A stretch of DNA of 32,431 nucleotides from an uncultured Prochlorococcus sp. (GTDB lineage: Bacteria > Cyanobacteriota > Cyanobacteriia > PCC-6307 > Cyanobiaceae): the NCBI GenBank assembly GCA_902628235.1, contig CACOMD010000012.1:1-32431 (forward strand). Reading direction: 5' to 3'. Made by a program: the position numbers and the translations under genes. This document shows, in pieces, positions 22,251 through 30,337 of this stretch. How positions within the stretch are numbered: the first letter of the stretch is position 1; the number at the start of each line of letters is the position of its first letter. A model generated the notes under the pieces. It had not been told where the DNA came from. It did no database searches and worked only from the letters and a program-made list of their open reading frames with translations.

Positions 22251-23045
22251 TTAACTTGAAGCAGAAGTATAAAATCTTAGGGCAAATTTCCAAAATCTCC
22301 TAGAGAAGATTAGAAAAGTCATAGATACTAAAACTTCTAAAATTATTTTCCATGCTGGAGATAAACCCAGTAACACCTCTGAAGGAATAGTTGTTATGAA
22401 AGTTATTGGTATGACAGTACTAAAAAATATTCTTAAAGAAAATGAAAATGAATCCATTGGAAATCTACCCATATATAAAAAGGATCTTAAAACTTCAGTA
22501 GCATTCCATGTTTTAACAAACCAAATCGTTGTAGTGGATATTAAAAACCATAAGCTATATAATATTGAAATTGAGCAAATTAGTGTGATTATTAATACAA
22601 TTGAAGACCAGATATTAAAGGAGATATTATTTAAATAAAAACAATAACTTAGAACAAAAAAGCCTAGCAATATTTCTATTAATCCTGTAGGCGAAATTCT
22701 TTTAAAAGAAATCCAAAACTGACTATCTATAGGCTTAAGTAAAACATAATCTAAAGTTCCTTCTCTAATGTATTTCACAATTTCCTTTAAATTAGGATTA
22801 AACCAAGTATTAGTTACTCCATTTAAAACAGTATAAATACCCTGTATTATTAATGCCTGGTTAAAGTTCCATCCACCTATCTCGTCAGTATTTGAGAAAA
22901 ATATAGATAGTAAAAAGACACTTCCAATAAGTCCTAAAATAGAAGTTATTAAATCAATAAATAAATTAATTTTGTACTCCAATTCAATAGAAATAGAAGA
23001 ATAATTAAAATAAGAATATACCTTTAAATACTTTTTTATATTCAT
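22251..23045 (-). CDS. ABC-2 type transporter permease (second permease of the operon)
   Basis: A membrane protein of about 264 residues in the ABC-2 exporter superfamily (COG3694-like, DUF990). I count six hydrophobic segments; the motif FNPNLKEIVKYIREGTLDYVLLKP (split around TW) is characteristic of this group: an amphipathic helix followed by a TLDY-LLKP turn. I chose ATG 23045 (MNIKKYLKVYSY), because it overlaps the previous stop as ATGA. The frame itself is open back to 23084, which would lie inside the upstream gene. It forms a heterodimeric channel with the product of the gene upstream. The exported substrate is unknown. Confidence 0.92.
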   Translation of the reverse strand: MNIKKYLKVYSYFNYSSISIELEYKINLFIDLITSILGLIGSVFLLSIFFSNTDEIGGWNFNQALIIQGIYTVLNGVTNTWFNPNLKEIVKYIREGTLDYVLLKPIDSQFWISFKRISPTGLIEILLGFFVLSYCFYLNNISFNIWSSIVLIITLICSISILYSLWFLISTTTIWFVKTWNATEVLRSFLYMGRFPMDSFSFSLRIFFSTVIPITFITTIPSEVLLGLSPAWKIILEVLVSMTFLIFSRRFWKFALRFYTSASS

Positions 23046-23833
23046 AAACCCATAGCAGTAAATTTTCTTGTACCAGATTTCCATATTTTTTTAAAAATAC
23101 AAAAAAATAAAATAATCCATAAAAGCTGTATAAAAATCCCTTCAATTATATTGGCTTGATTACCGGATAAAATACTTGCAGGAAAATCTATTAAATAAGG
23201 AAAAGGTGTTAGATAAATCCAAGACTTTACGTAGTAAGGAAATGATGAAACTGGTGCTAATAATCCAGAAAGAAATAATGTTGGAATAAATAATAATTTT
23301 TCAATTGAGCTCGCTTTTTCTGTCCAGAAACAAAAACTAGCGATAATTGATTGCATTAGAAATTGCATTAAAAATGAAAAAAAAGTGCATATTAATGAAA
23401 TTATTATTGTCGACAAAGAAGGTACCCATAAACTTTGTGGATTAAATATAAAAAAAATTATTGCAATGACTAATGCAAAAGGAAACCTTGTTATTTGCTC
23501 TGCAATGTGTTGTACAAAATACCTTATGAAAGGATGTAATGGTTGAATAAGATATGGAGAGACCCTACCTAAGAGAGCATCTTCTTCAAATGTGAATACA
23601 ACCCAAACGACAGAAAATTGTCTTACAAAGAATGCACTTAAAAAATATCTAGAAAGCATTACATCACTAATATTTATTGATTCGTTTAATCCATTATTTG
23701 TCCATATATTTAACATGAAAAATGGAATAACACCTGAAATAGCCCATAAAGCAATTTCGGCTCTATATTCAAGCATATTTGCATATTGGGTTTTAAATAA
23801 AGTACTAAATTTATATATTAATGAATTTTGCAT
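23042..23833 (-). CDS. ABC-2 type transporter permease (first permease of the operon)
   Basis: A 263-residue membrane protein of the ABC-2 superfamily (COG4587-like). It has about six helices and the conserved turn EEDALLGRVSPYLIQPLHPF, equivalent to the EGTLDYVLLKP turn of its partner. ATG 23833 lies one base after the stop of the ATPase gene, and its own stop overlaps the next start as ATGA. The operon order ATPase - permease - permease is the usual one for this exporter type. The protein should sit in the cytoplasmic or outer-facing membrane with short loops. The substrate is unknown. Confidence 0.92.
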   Translation of the reverse strand: MQNSLIYKFSTLFKTQYANMLEYRAEIALWAISGVIPFFMLNIWTNNGLNESINISDVMLSRYFLSAFFVRQFSVVWVVFTFEEDALLGRVSPYLIQPLHPFIRYFVQHIAEQITRFPFALVIAIIFFIFNPQSLWVPSLSTIIISLICTFFSFLMQFLMQSIIASFCFWTEKASSIEKLLFIPTLFLSGLLAPVSSFPYYVKSWIYLTPFPYLIDFPASILSGNQANIIEGIFIQLLWIILFFCIFKKIWKSGTRKFTAMGL

Positions 23834-23834
23834 T

Positions 23835-24821
23835 TTATTTTTTATTAATTAAAATTTTTCCAATTACCTCATCAATTGGAGGTTCTGTAATCTGCAAGTC
23901 CTCAATATCATATTTATTTAATATCTCTTTAAGGGCATTTTTGAAATCTAATTTATTTATTGTGAAAGTGATTTGATTATCGCTAATATTTTTAATTTCT
24001 AAGTTTAATGTTTTTAAATTTTCTATATCTTTTATAGATTTGCATATAATTGATACGTCTTTATTTGGTGAAAGCTTTTTTAATAATTTCTCAAGTTTAC
24101 CATCATAAGTAATATAACCTTCATGAACACAGATTACTCTTTCACAAAGGTAGGTTATATCCTTCATATAGTGACTTGTTAATAGGATTGTTGCACCAGT
24201 TTCTCTATTATAAATTTGAAGAAATTGTCTTAAATTTTCTTGAGCATTTATATCAAGTCCCAATGTAGGTTCATCCAAAAATAAAATCTTAGGTTTATGA
24301 ATAAGTGCAGCTAATAATTCAGCTTTCATACGCTGGCCTAAAGATAGTTTTCTTACAGGTAAATAAAGTTCAGAATCTATCTCAAGCATTTCTGATAAGT
24401 CTTTGATTCTCATTATGGCTTCCTTTTTTTCTATGCCGTATATTGAGGCATTTAAAAAAAAGGAATCTATAGGTGGTATATCCCAAATAAGTTGTTGTTT
24501 TTGTCCCATTATTAATGTTATCTTTTCTAAAAATGATGCTTCCCTCTCAAAAGGAATAGATCCAGCTACTGAAATATGTCCACTCGAAGGATATAGCAAA
24601 CCACATAGGATTTTTAATATTGTAGTTTTACCTGCGCCATTAGCACCAAGAAATCCAACTATTTCTCCTTCTTTTATCTCAAAATTAATATTTTTAACTA
24701 CTTTTTTTTCAGTTGTTTTTCTATTAAAAAAATGTTTTAGAGTGCCTTTTATACCAGGGCTTTTGGACGAAATACTAAAAGATTTGGATATGTCTTTAAC
24801 GTCTATTATATTTTTTCTCAT
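23835..24821 (-). CDS. ABC transporter ATP-binding protein (COG4586-like)
   Basis: A 328-residue ABC ATPase. The order is Walker A GANGAGKTT at about 58-66, Q-loop MGQKQQLIWDIPP, signature LSLGQRMKAELLAAL, Walker B PKILFLDEPTLGLD, and the H-loop LLTSHYMKDI. A C-terminal extension of about 90 residues (KDVSIICKSIKDIENLKTLNL...) is typical of the group that works with DUF990-type permeases. It powers export by the two membrane proteins encoded after it, with which it is tightly linked. A perfect 12-base palindrome at 24857-24868 lies 36 bases upstream of the ATG, in the space between it and the DUF2862 gene. Confidence 0.95.
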   Translation of the reverse strand: MRKNIIDVKDISKSFSISSKSPGIKGTLKHFFNRKTTEKKVVKNINFEIKEGEIVGFLGANGAGKTTILKILCGLLYPSSGHISVAGSIPFEREASFLEKITLIMGQKQQLIWDIPPIDSFFLNASIYGIEKKEAIMRIKDLSEMLEIDSELYLPVRKLSLGQRMKAELLAALIHKPKILFLDEPTLGLDINAQENLRQFLQIYNRETGATILLTSHYMKDITYLCERVICVHEGYITYDGKLEKLLKKLSPNKDVSIICKSIKDIENLKTLNLEIKNISDNQITFTINKLDFKNALKEILNKYDIEDLQITEPPIDEVIGKILINKK

Positions 24822-24856
24822 TTTTAAATATTTTTTTTAATCTAACTTATTTCCTG

Positions 24857-24868
24857 TCACAAATGTGA
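24857..24868. promoter_or_regulatory. 12-base palindrome TCACAAATGTGA upstream of the ABC operon
   Basis: TCACA-AA-TGTGA at 24857-24868 is a perfect inverted repeat only 36 bases upstream of the ATPase start. The half-sites are those of a CRP site (TGTGA/TCACA) but in the reverse order and with a two-base centre, so it is not a standard CRP site. It also differs from the NtcA GTA-N8-TAC pattern. Operator function is a guess from position and symmetry. Confidence 0.35.
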
Positions 24869-24899
24869 GGTTATATTATCTATATCTTTTTCTATTTAA

Positions 24900-25286
24900 T
24901 TAAAAAATATCTTTTAAAGAGTAAATTAACCAAGAAAAAAAATTAATAGGATTAATAAGTTCTTTAAATTTTGTTTTTGGCTTGTATTTTATGTTTTTTA
25001 ATAAATTACTTAAAAATATATTATTCTCTTTTTCATCAAGTCTTGGAATTATTTTGCCGTTTTCATCAAGTATTTCAATTTCATTTTCAAAAAACCATTC
25101 TTCTTCTCCATTTGAAAGCTCTACAATGACTCCCACTCCTTTCCCATCGGTTAGTCTAAAATCTTTTACTTTAAAACTGGAACTTTCTCTAATTGCATTA
25201 AGTGTTTTAGAAGATAATCTGTCCTTTGAGAGGTTAACGTTAATATTTACAGTAGAGCCTACTCTTACTAAATCTAGAAATTCCAT
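24900..25286 (-). CDS. DUF2862 (PetP/SH3-like) domain protein
   Basis: A 128-residue protein whose first 75 residues resemble the DUF2862 domain, the SH3-like family that includes PetP of the cyanobacterial cytochrome b6f complex. The marks are LVRVGSTVNINVNLSKDRLSSK, then SFKVKDFRLTDGKG and VGVIVELSNGEEEWFFENEIEIL, a set of alternating strands with an acidic turn. The remainder is basic, Asn/Lys rich and ends in an amphipathic helix (FFSWLIYSLKDIF) that may touch the membrane. Whether it belongs to b6f or is a separate stromal-side adaptor is open; marine picocyanobacteria carry several relatives. ATG 25286 is the start. It precedes the ABC operon on the same strand by 78 bases. Confidence 0.7.
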   Translation of the reverse strand: MEFLDLVRVGSTVNINVNLSKDRLSSKTLNAIRESSSFKVKDFRLTDGKGVGVIVELSNGEEEWFFENEIEILDENGKIIPRLDEKENNIFLSNLLKNIKYKPKTKFKELINPINFFSWLIYSLKDIF

Positions 25287-25341
25287 TATCCTAAACTACC
25301 ATATCTGAATAAAATATGAGTGAAAAATATTAAATTTATGT

Positions 25342-25497
25342 TTATTTTTTATTTGATAGTTTAAATACTGCTTCAAGAATCCTTTTTATTGAAATAGCCA
25401 ATATTCTTAAAAAAACAAATCCTATTCCAAGCCATCCGAGTAAAACAGTAATTGATAATAAACTTGAACCTAAATCCTTTTGAAGAAGATCAGACAT
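25342..25497 (-). CDS. 51-aa membrane protein
   Basis: Read directly: ATG 25497 to TAA 25342-25344. The product has a polar start (MSDLLQKDLGSS), one long hydrophobic segment (LLSITVLLGWLGIGFVFLRIL, about 13-33) and a basic amphipathic tail (AISIKRILEAVFKLSNKK). The positive tail indicates a cytoplasmic C-terminus. It lies 55 bases upstream of the DUF2862 gene and could share its transcript. No family recognised; the clean helix plus amphipathic tail argues for a real protein. Confidence 0.6.
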   Translation of the reverse strand: MSDLLQKDLGSSLLSITVLLGWLGIGFVFLRILAISIKRILEAVFKLSNKK

Positions 25498-25568
25498 AAT
25501 ATAGGTAAATTTACGAATTGAACTATCTTAATAATAACTTTTAATTAATTTTTTAGTTAAATTAAATA

Positions 25569-25706
25569 TTATCTATACCTACAACCTTTAAACCATATAC
25601 GTTTTGGGTATTCCGTAATTTGATTTTCATCAATAAAATATTTATTAAGATCTGACTTTAAAAAGTTTGATCCTTTCTTAAGATCTTGTTCTAATATTTT
25701 GAGCAT
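25569..25706 (-). CDS. small basic hypothetical protein, 45 aa
   Basis: Read directly: ATG 25706 to TAA 25569-25571. The 45-residue product (MLKILEQDLKKGSNFLKSDL ... EYPKRIWFKGCRYR) is soluble and basic at its end. The first half forms an amphipathic helix and the end an aromatic, Arg/Lys-rich strand. It has one cysteine near the C-terminus. It is followed 71 bases later by the 51-aa membrane protein on the same strand. No family recognised. Confidence 0.5.
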   Translation of the reverse strand: MLKILEQDLKKGSNFLKSDLNKYFIDENQITEYPKRIWFKGCRYR

Positions 25707-25865
25707 GTAGTTAAATCTATACTTTTACATAAAATCTATTTTTTTCAAGTTTTTAAGGGAAATAGGCTTAAAATTCCATTTTTTATATTTGAATTTACAC
25801 TTTTATTTTTTATTTTCAATATTTTAAATTAAATGATTGACTAATAAAACATGTAGGTTATATTG

Positions 25866-26078
25866 ATGTTAATTTTTACTAAAAGGATGAATAAAGAGAT
25901 AGAATCTTTTGACATGTTTGTCGATGATATTATTTCATCTGAAGACAATTTATTAAAAGGTGAACTAGATTTTTTATTAATGCAATATATTTTTGAATCT
26001 TTAGAGCTTGATAATTTCAAAGATTATAAAAAATCCTATAAGTCAACAGATTATGCTGATTCATATTTAGTAGCTTAA
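25866..26078 (+). CDS. small acidic hypothetical protein
   Basis: Not recognised. From ATG 25866 it has 70 residues; an in-frame TTG lies just before, and a third start, ATG 25887 (MNKEIESFD), directly follows AAAAGG and could be the true one, giving 63 residues. The protein is acidic and helical (FVDDIISSEDNLLKGELDFLLMQ) and ends in a Tyr/Asp/Ser-rich tail. It is soluble. Two bases separate its stop from the next gene, so the two are surely one operon. Confidence 0.6.
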   Translation: MLIFTKRMNKEIESFDMFVDDIISSEDNLLKGELDFLLMQYIFESLELDNFKDYKKSYKSTDYADSYLVA

Positions 26079-26080
26079 TA

Positions 26081-26215
26081 ATGTTAAAGTTTTTCTATGA
26101 CAAATTCTGGTATCCTGTTTTTGGAAAAATTTTATCTAAATTTGTTTTCTTAATAGAAGGAAAAAATAATGATAATGAAAAATCTATAGATAAATCTCAG
26201 AAAGTAAAAGATTAG
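26081..26215 (+). CDS. 44-aa hypothetical protein
   Basis: Read directly: ATG 26081 to TAG 26213-26215. The product starts with an aromatic, moderately hydrophobic stretch (MLKFFYDKFWYPVFGKILSK) that could lie flat on a membrane, and ends with a charged tail (EGKNNDNEKSIDKSQKVKD). It starts two bases after the stop of the acidic protein, the best argument that it is real. No family recognised. Confidence 0.55.
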   Translation: MLKFFYDKFWYPVFGKILSKFVFLIEGKNNDNEKSIDKSQKVKD

Positions 26216-26308
26216 CCTTACTTAATAACTAGTTATATATTGATAACAACAAATTTTATTCCTTAGTTAATTTATTTAATGCAAGTTTTAAATAGGTATT
26301 TCTGCTAA

Positions 26309-26503
26309 ATGAATAATTTAAAGAATTCAAAAAATGATAATTTAAAACCATATACAGTTCATTATCGAAATTTTAATAACATACGCCTTGAAAATTGCTT
26401 TTATGCTTTTGATGCTTTTGAAGCGAGAACATTAGCGATGGAATTTAATAAATATATCCATGATCATCCGAATAGTATTGATCTTATAAGGTGTGAGAAT
26501 TAA
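26309..26503 (+). CDS. small hypothetical protein, 64 aa
   Basis: Not recognised. 64 residues from ATG 26309. After a polar Asn/Lys-rich start, the middle reads LKPYTVHYRNFNNIRLENCFYAFDAFEARTLAMEFNKYI and the end HDHPNSIDLIRCEN. The strand-strand-helix-strand order (VHYRN, ENCFYAF, helix EARTLAMEF, SIDLIRCE) suggests a compact ferredoxin-like mini-domain. This is a reading of secondary structure only. It converges on gpgS with 21 bases between stops and follows a 93-base spacer after the previous gene. Confidence 0.65.
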   Translation: MNNLKNSKNDNLKPYTVHYRNFNNIRLENCFYAFDAFEARTLAMEFNKYIHDHPNSIDLIRCEN

Positions 26504-26524
26504 AAAAATATTTGTAAATTTTTT

Positions 26525-27727
26525 TTATTTGAAAACTATATCTTTAGAACCGGAAATCGCTAAATCTTCTTGTAGGCGCTTTTCGCAGGATAGCACACGT
26601 GACCAACTTGGTAATTGTTGTGTAGCAGGACTTCTTAAGAAATTTTCAGTCGCAGGTCTAAGTAATTTTGCAAATTTTTGCACAGATAATTCCTCTTCAT
26701 GCCTATCATATGGGATTTTGTTTATTGCAGAATCCAGTCCAAATTGTTTAACTCTATCTTCCCCAACTCTTTTATAAAGAACTTCTAATGTTGATAATTT
26801 TGTATTAGTTAATGTTTCTGCTTGATGCTCCATTAATCCTCTCAAAACACTTGATAAAATTTCAGTACACATCCTTTGAAGACCATCTTTTGAAGATGAT
26901 CCAATAGTTTTATGTTTATGATCAAATAGCCCTAGATCTACTTGAGCAATTTTAGATGTCCTTACGTTCCTATATACCTCGGAAAGAAGACCTATCTCTA
27001 AACCCCAGTCGCAAGGAATTCTTAAATTCATTGCAAGATCTTTCGTAAATGCAAATTCTCCTGCTAACGGATATCTAAATGATTGAAGATATTGAAGAAA
27101 TGGACCTTTGCCAACCAATTGTTCTAAGCTGTCTAATAAAGGGCCAACAAATAATCTTGTTGCTCTGCCCTGTAATTCATTCGTTTCTAGAGATAATCTG
27201 CTATAAAAAGCTTTTACGTATGAGATTCCATATGAATCATCTAATAAAGGTAAGATCATTTTTGAAGGATATAGTGAACTGAATGTTCTGATATCAGCAT
27301 CAAATAATGCAACTACTTCAGATTTTCTGGTAGCAACTCCTATCCCTTGCCAAACTGCCCATCCTTTTCCAGGGGTCCCCAATAGTTCAAGACCATTTTT
27401 TTCTTGAGATTTGAGAAGTTCTATTACTGAAGGGGAATTCGTCCATTGTAAATGAACAGGAAATGGCATTGATTCAAAAAAAGATTTTGCCAATTTTACT
27501 TGCTCTTTTGACTTCGCTGATAAGGCAATTACAAGTTCATTTAATCCATTTAAATTTTTTAGAACTTCTTTTATAGATTTCAGTGCAGGTCTTTCAAATT
27601 CCTCATATAAGCAAGGAATTAATATTGCAGTAGGTCTATTCTTTAACCCTTTATTTAATTCGTTGATTAAATCTTTCGTAATACCATATTCATGAATTGT
27701 TGTGATTAATCCTTGTTGAAAGTCCAT
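26525..27727 (-). CDS. gpgS: glucosyl-3-phosphoglycerate synthase (GpgS, GT81)
   Basis: A 400-residue GT-A glycosyltransferase that joins glucose from an NDP-glucose donor to 3-phosphoglycerate, the first step of glucosylglycerate synthesis. The features are ILIPCLYEEFERPA (35-48), the loop GKGWAVWQGIGVA (120-132), the metal-binding DXD motif as FDADIR (Asp143, Asp145) and the acceptor region FRYPLAGEFAFT. The C-terminus is helical. The length fits cyanobacterial GpgS. Its start is 51 bases from the chosen start of the phosphorylase gene on the other strand, giving a compact divergent promoter region. Glucosylglycerate is a known compatible solute of marine picocyanobacteria, made in response to salt or nitrogen limitation. 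Confidence 0.95.
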   Translation of the reverse strand: MDFQQGLITTIHEYGITKDLINELNKGLKNRPTAILIPCLYEEFERPALKSIKEVLKNLNGLNELVIALSAKSKEQVKLAKSFFESMPFPVHLQWTNSPSVIELLKSQEKNGLELLGTPGKGWAVWQGIGVATRKSEVVALFDADIRTFSSLYPSKMILPLLDDSYGISYVKAFYSRLSLETNELQGRATRLFVGPLLDSLEQLVGKGPFLQYLQSFRYPLAGEFAFTKDLAMNLRIPCDWGLEIGLLSEVYRNVRTSKIAQVDLGLFDHKHKTIGSSSKDGLQRMCTEILSSVLRGLMEHQAETLTNTKLSTLEVLYKRVGEDRVKQFGLDSAINKIPYDRHEEELSVQKFAKLLRPATENFLRSPATQQLPSWSRVLSCEKRLQEDLAISGSKDIVFK

Positions 27728-27778
27728 TTGCTATTTGATGTGCAGAATAGTAATAACTTCGAAGATTTGTTCAAAGTA

Positions 27779-29536
27779 ATGAAAAATGATTTAAATAAAA
27801 ATTTAGATAGATTTAATCTTAAAAAATTAATGGAGTTAATCTACCATGATCATGATAGCGAAGAATTAAATCTAGTTTTATCTCAGTTATCAAAGATACT
27901 TATTAAGTATCAAAATGGATCTGATTTTATAAATGAAAAGAAAATAATACCTTGGAACCAAAATCATTCTGTATTAATAACTTACGCTGATTCAGTTCAA
28001 AGAGAAGGTGAGCCAACTTTAGTTACTTTAAATATTATTCTGGAAAAGTATTTACAGGAATTATCAAAAGTAGTTCATATTCTTCCATTCTTAAAGTCAA
28101 CAAGTGATGGTGGATTTGCTGTCTCTAGTCATAAATTATTAGATGAAAAATTTGGAAACTGGAATGATCTAAAAAGATTATCTAAAAAATATATTTTGAT
28201 GGCTGACTTAGTACTTAATCATGTTTCATCTTCTCATCCGTGGGTACAACAGTTTAAAAAAGGGCAAGAACCAGGATTATCAAATATTTTTGCACCTTCA
28301 AAAGATTTAGATTGGAGTAATGTAATTAGACCAAGAAGTTCATCATTATTCTCCCAAATTAATACAAGTGAAGGTCCGAAGCAGGTATGGACAACATTCG
28401 GACCTGATCAGGTTGATTTAAATTGGCAAAATCCAAAAATGCTCTTAGAATTTTTAAATTTAGTTATTTTATATATTAATAATGGAATTAAGTGGTTTAG
28501 ATTAGATGCAGTGGGATTTATTTGGAAACAATCTGGAACTACCTGTTTACATCTCTCAAAAGCACATTTGATAGTAAAAGTATTGAGAATTAAACTTTCT
28601 AGCCTCTTAAGTGATGGAGTTTTAATAACTGAGACAAATGTTCCTCAAAAGGAAAATCTTTCTTATCTTGAAACAGAGGATGAAGCTCATATGGCTTATA
28701 ATTTTCCTCTCCCACCTCTCTTATTAGAGGCGGTAGTTACTTCACGTGCAGACATATTAAATACTTGGATTTATAATTGGCCAATGCTACCAGAAAATAC
28801 AACACTTTTTAATTTTACAGCTTCACATGATGGAGTAGGTTTGAGGCCTTTGGAAGGTTTAATGAATGAAGAGCGAATAAAACGACTATTAATTAGTTGT
28901 GAAGAAAGGGGGGGGTTAATCAGCCACAGAAGATTGTTTAATGGCGAAGATAAGCCATATGAGTTAAATATTAGTTGGTGGAGTGCTATGGAAGATTCAA
29001 GCAGGGATTCTAAGCGTTTTCAGCAAGAAAGGTTCATTTTGTCTCAACTTCTCGTAATGGCATTAAAGGGTGTCCCAGCATTCTATTTGCCAGCTTTATT
29101 AGGATCTGAAAATGATATTAAAAGATTTTCTATGACAGGAGAAAGAAGGGATTTAAATCGTGAAAAATTTGATTTTGATAAATTACTAATAAAATTAAAG
29201 GATAAAAATTCTATAGCAAGCAAAAATTTAAAAATTTTAAGTAAAGCAATGAAAATAAGATCAAAAATTAAATCATTTCATCCATCTGCAGAGATGAAAT
29301 GCTTAACTAAAGGTAGAGCTGATATAGTAGCAATTCAAAGGGGGACTGAAAATAGTTCAATAATTGCAATACATAATATTACTGATAATAAATTAGATTT
29401 TTCAATTGATGATTCTTATAACTTCTTCTTAAAGGATATTTATACTTATTGTGATTATCTATCTGGTAAAGAATATAATAAATTAAGTTTTGTCCTTGAT
29501 CCATTTCAAGTCTTATGGATTGGGAAAAATAAATGA
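27779..29536 (+). CDS. GH13 sugar phosphorylase, probably glucosylglycerate phosphorylase
   Basis: A 585-residue GH13 enzyme of the sucrose-phosphorylase group (GH13_18). The conserved regions are MADLVLNHVSSSHPW (region I), WFRLDAVGFIWK with the nucleophile Asp, VLITETNVP with the acid/base Glu, and FTASHDGVGLRP with the His-Asp pair. It should split a glucoside by phosphate to glucose-1-phosphate. The context (gpgS, an MPGP-type phosphatase, a glycerate kinase) points to glucosylglycerate as the substrate rather than sucrose; subfamily members with that activity are known. ATG 27779 is preferred. Upstream starts (TTG 27713 and others) would overlap the first codons of gpgS. It overlaps the next gene by four bases (ATGA). 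Confidence 0.88.
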   Translation: MKNDLNKNLDRFNLKKLMELIYHDHDSEELNLVLSQLSKILIKYQNGSDFINEKKIIPWNQNHSVLITYADSVQREGEPTLVTLNIILEKYLQELSKVVHILPFLKSTSDGGFAVSSHKLLDEKFGNWNDLKRLSKKYILMADLVLNHVSSSHPWVQQFKKGQEPGLSNIFAPSKDLDWSNVIRPRSSSLFSQINTSEGPKQVWTTFGPDQVDLNWQNPKMLLEFLNLVILYINNGIKWFRLDAVGFIWKQSGTTCLHLSKAHLIVKVLRIKLSSLLSDGVLITETNVPQKENLSYLETEDEAHMAYNFPLPPLLLEAVVTSRADILNTWIYNWPMLPENTTLFNFTASHDGVGLRPLEGLMNEERIKRLLISCEERGGLISHRRLFNGEDKPYELNISWWSAMEDSSRDSKRFQQERFILSQLLVMALKGVPAFYLPALLGSENDIKRFSMTGERRDLNREKFDFDKLLIKLKDKNSIASKNLKILSKAMKIRSKIKSFHPSAEMKCLTKGRADIVAIQRGTENSSIIAIHNITDNKLDFSIDDSYNFFLKDIYTYCDYLSGKEYNKLSFVLDPFQVLWIGKNK

Positions 29537-30330
29537 TTAATAATTCAAAAATTTGGATAGTATCTGATGTTGATGGAACACTTATGGATCATTTTTATGA
29601 TTTAACACCAGCAAAAGAAACAATAGCCTGGCTACAAAGATTAGGAATCCCAGTAATTCTTTGTACTAGTAAAACTAAATCTGAAGTACAGATTATTAGA
29701 GATGATCTAAATCTTAAAGATCCTTATATAGTTGAAAATGGCGGTGCAATTTATGGAGAATACTCTAATGGTAAAGAATGGGAAACTATATTAGGTAAAA
29801 GTTATACTCTATTGGAGAAAATTTTAGATAATCTTTCCGAGAATATAAATTTTAAATTAAGACCTATTAATACCTTAACTGATGATGAAGCTACAAATTT
29901 AACAGGACTTGAGGGGGAATCTTTAAATTTAATGAGAGATAGACATTGGAGTATGGCATTTTTAAACCCACCAGATATTTTCAATGAAGATTTAAAGAGA
30001 CTTTGTCCAAAATATAATGTTGAAATCTTTAGAGGTAATAGAATGAGCCATTTGCTTTCAAAAAATTCTAACAAAGGACTAGCCATTAAAAAACTTTTAA
30101 GTAAAAATAAAAATTCAAATTTAAAAATAATTGGTTTAGGTGATTCTCCAAATGATTTACCACTTTTGAAAAATGCTAATTATAAAATTGTTATTTCAGG
30201 AATTAAAGGACCAAATCAATTACTTTTAAATGAACTAAAAGGAATGGAATTTTGTATTTCTAAAAAACCTCATGGATATGGATGGAAAGATGAGGTTTAT
30301 AAATTTGTTACAAAGATATTGAATACATGA
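29533..30330 (+). CDS. HAD phosphatase of the MPGP type, probably glucosyl-3-phosphoglycerate phosphatase
   Basis: A 265-residue HAD-IIB phosphatase related to mannosyl-3-phosphoglycerate phosphatase (COG3769). The nucleophile motif is VSDVDGTL (Asp12, Asp14), the second motif CTSKTK, and the final acidic motif GLGDSPNDLPLL. The cap region includes LTDDEATNLTGLEGESLNL and RHWSM, typical of the family. With gpgS next door, the natural substrate is glucosyl-3-phosphoglycerate, and the product is glucosylglycerate; the mannosyl analogue cannot be ruled out by sequence. It overlaps the phosphorylase gene by four bases and lies seven bases before the kinase gene, so all three are translated from one message. 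Confidence 0.93.
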   Translation: MINNSKIWIVSDVDGTLMDHFYDLTPAKETIAWLQRLGIPVILCTSKTKSEVQIIRDDLNLKDPYIVENGGAIYGEYSNGKEWETILGKSYTLLEKILDNLSENINFKLRPINTLTDDEATNLTGLEGESLNLMRDRHWSMAFLNPPDIFNEDLKRLCPKYNVEIFRGNRMSHLLSKNSNKGLAIKKLLSKNKNSNLKIIGLGDSPNDLPLLKNANYKIVISGIKGPNQLLLNELKGMEFCISKKPHGYGWKDEVYKFVTKILNT

Positions 30331-30337
30331 TTACTTT

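Noticed and set aside
22396..22638. 80-codon plus-strand frame inside the second ABC permease gene
   Set aside because: Shadow of a conserved membrane protein on the other strand.
24857..24868. CRP or NtcA binding site
   Set aside because: The half-sites are in reverse order to CRP with the wrong spacing, and GTA-N8-TAC is absent.
24403..25308. Long plus-strand frames opposite the ABC ATPase and the DUF2862 gene
   Set aside because: Antisense shadows; the minus-strand genes carry Walker, signature and domain motifs.
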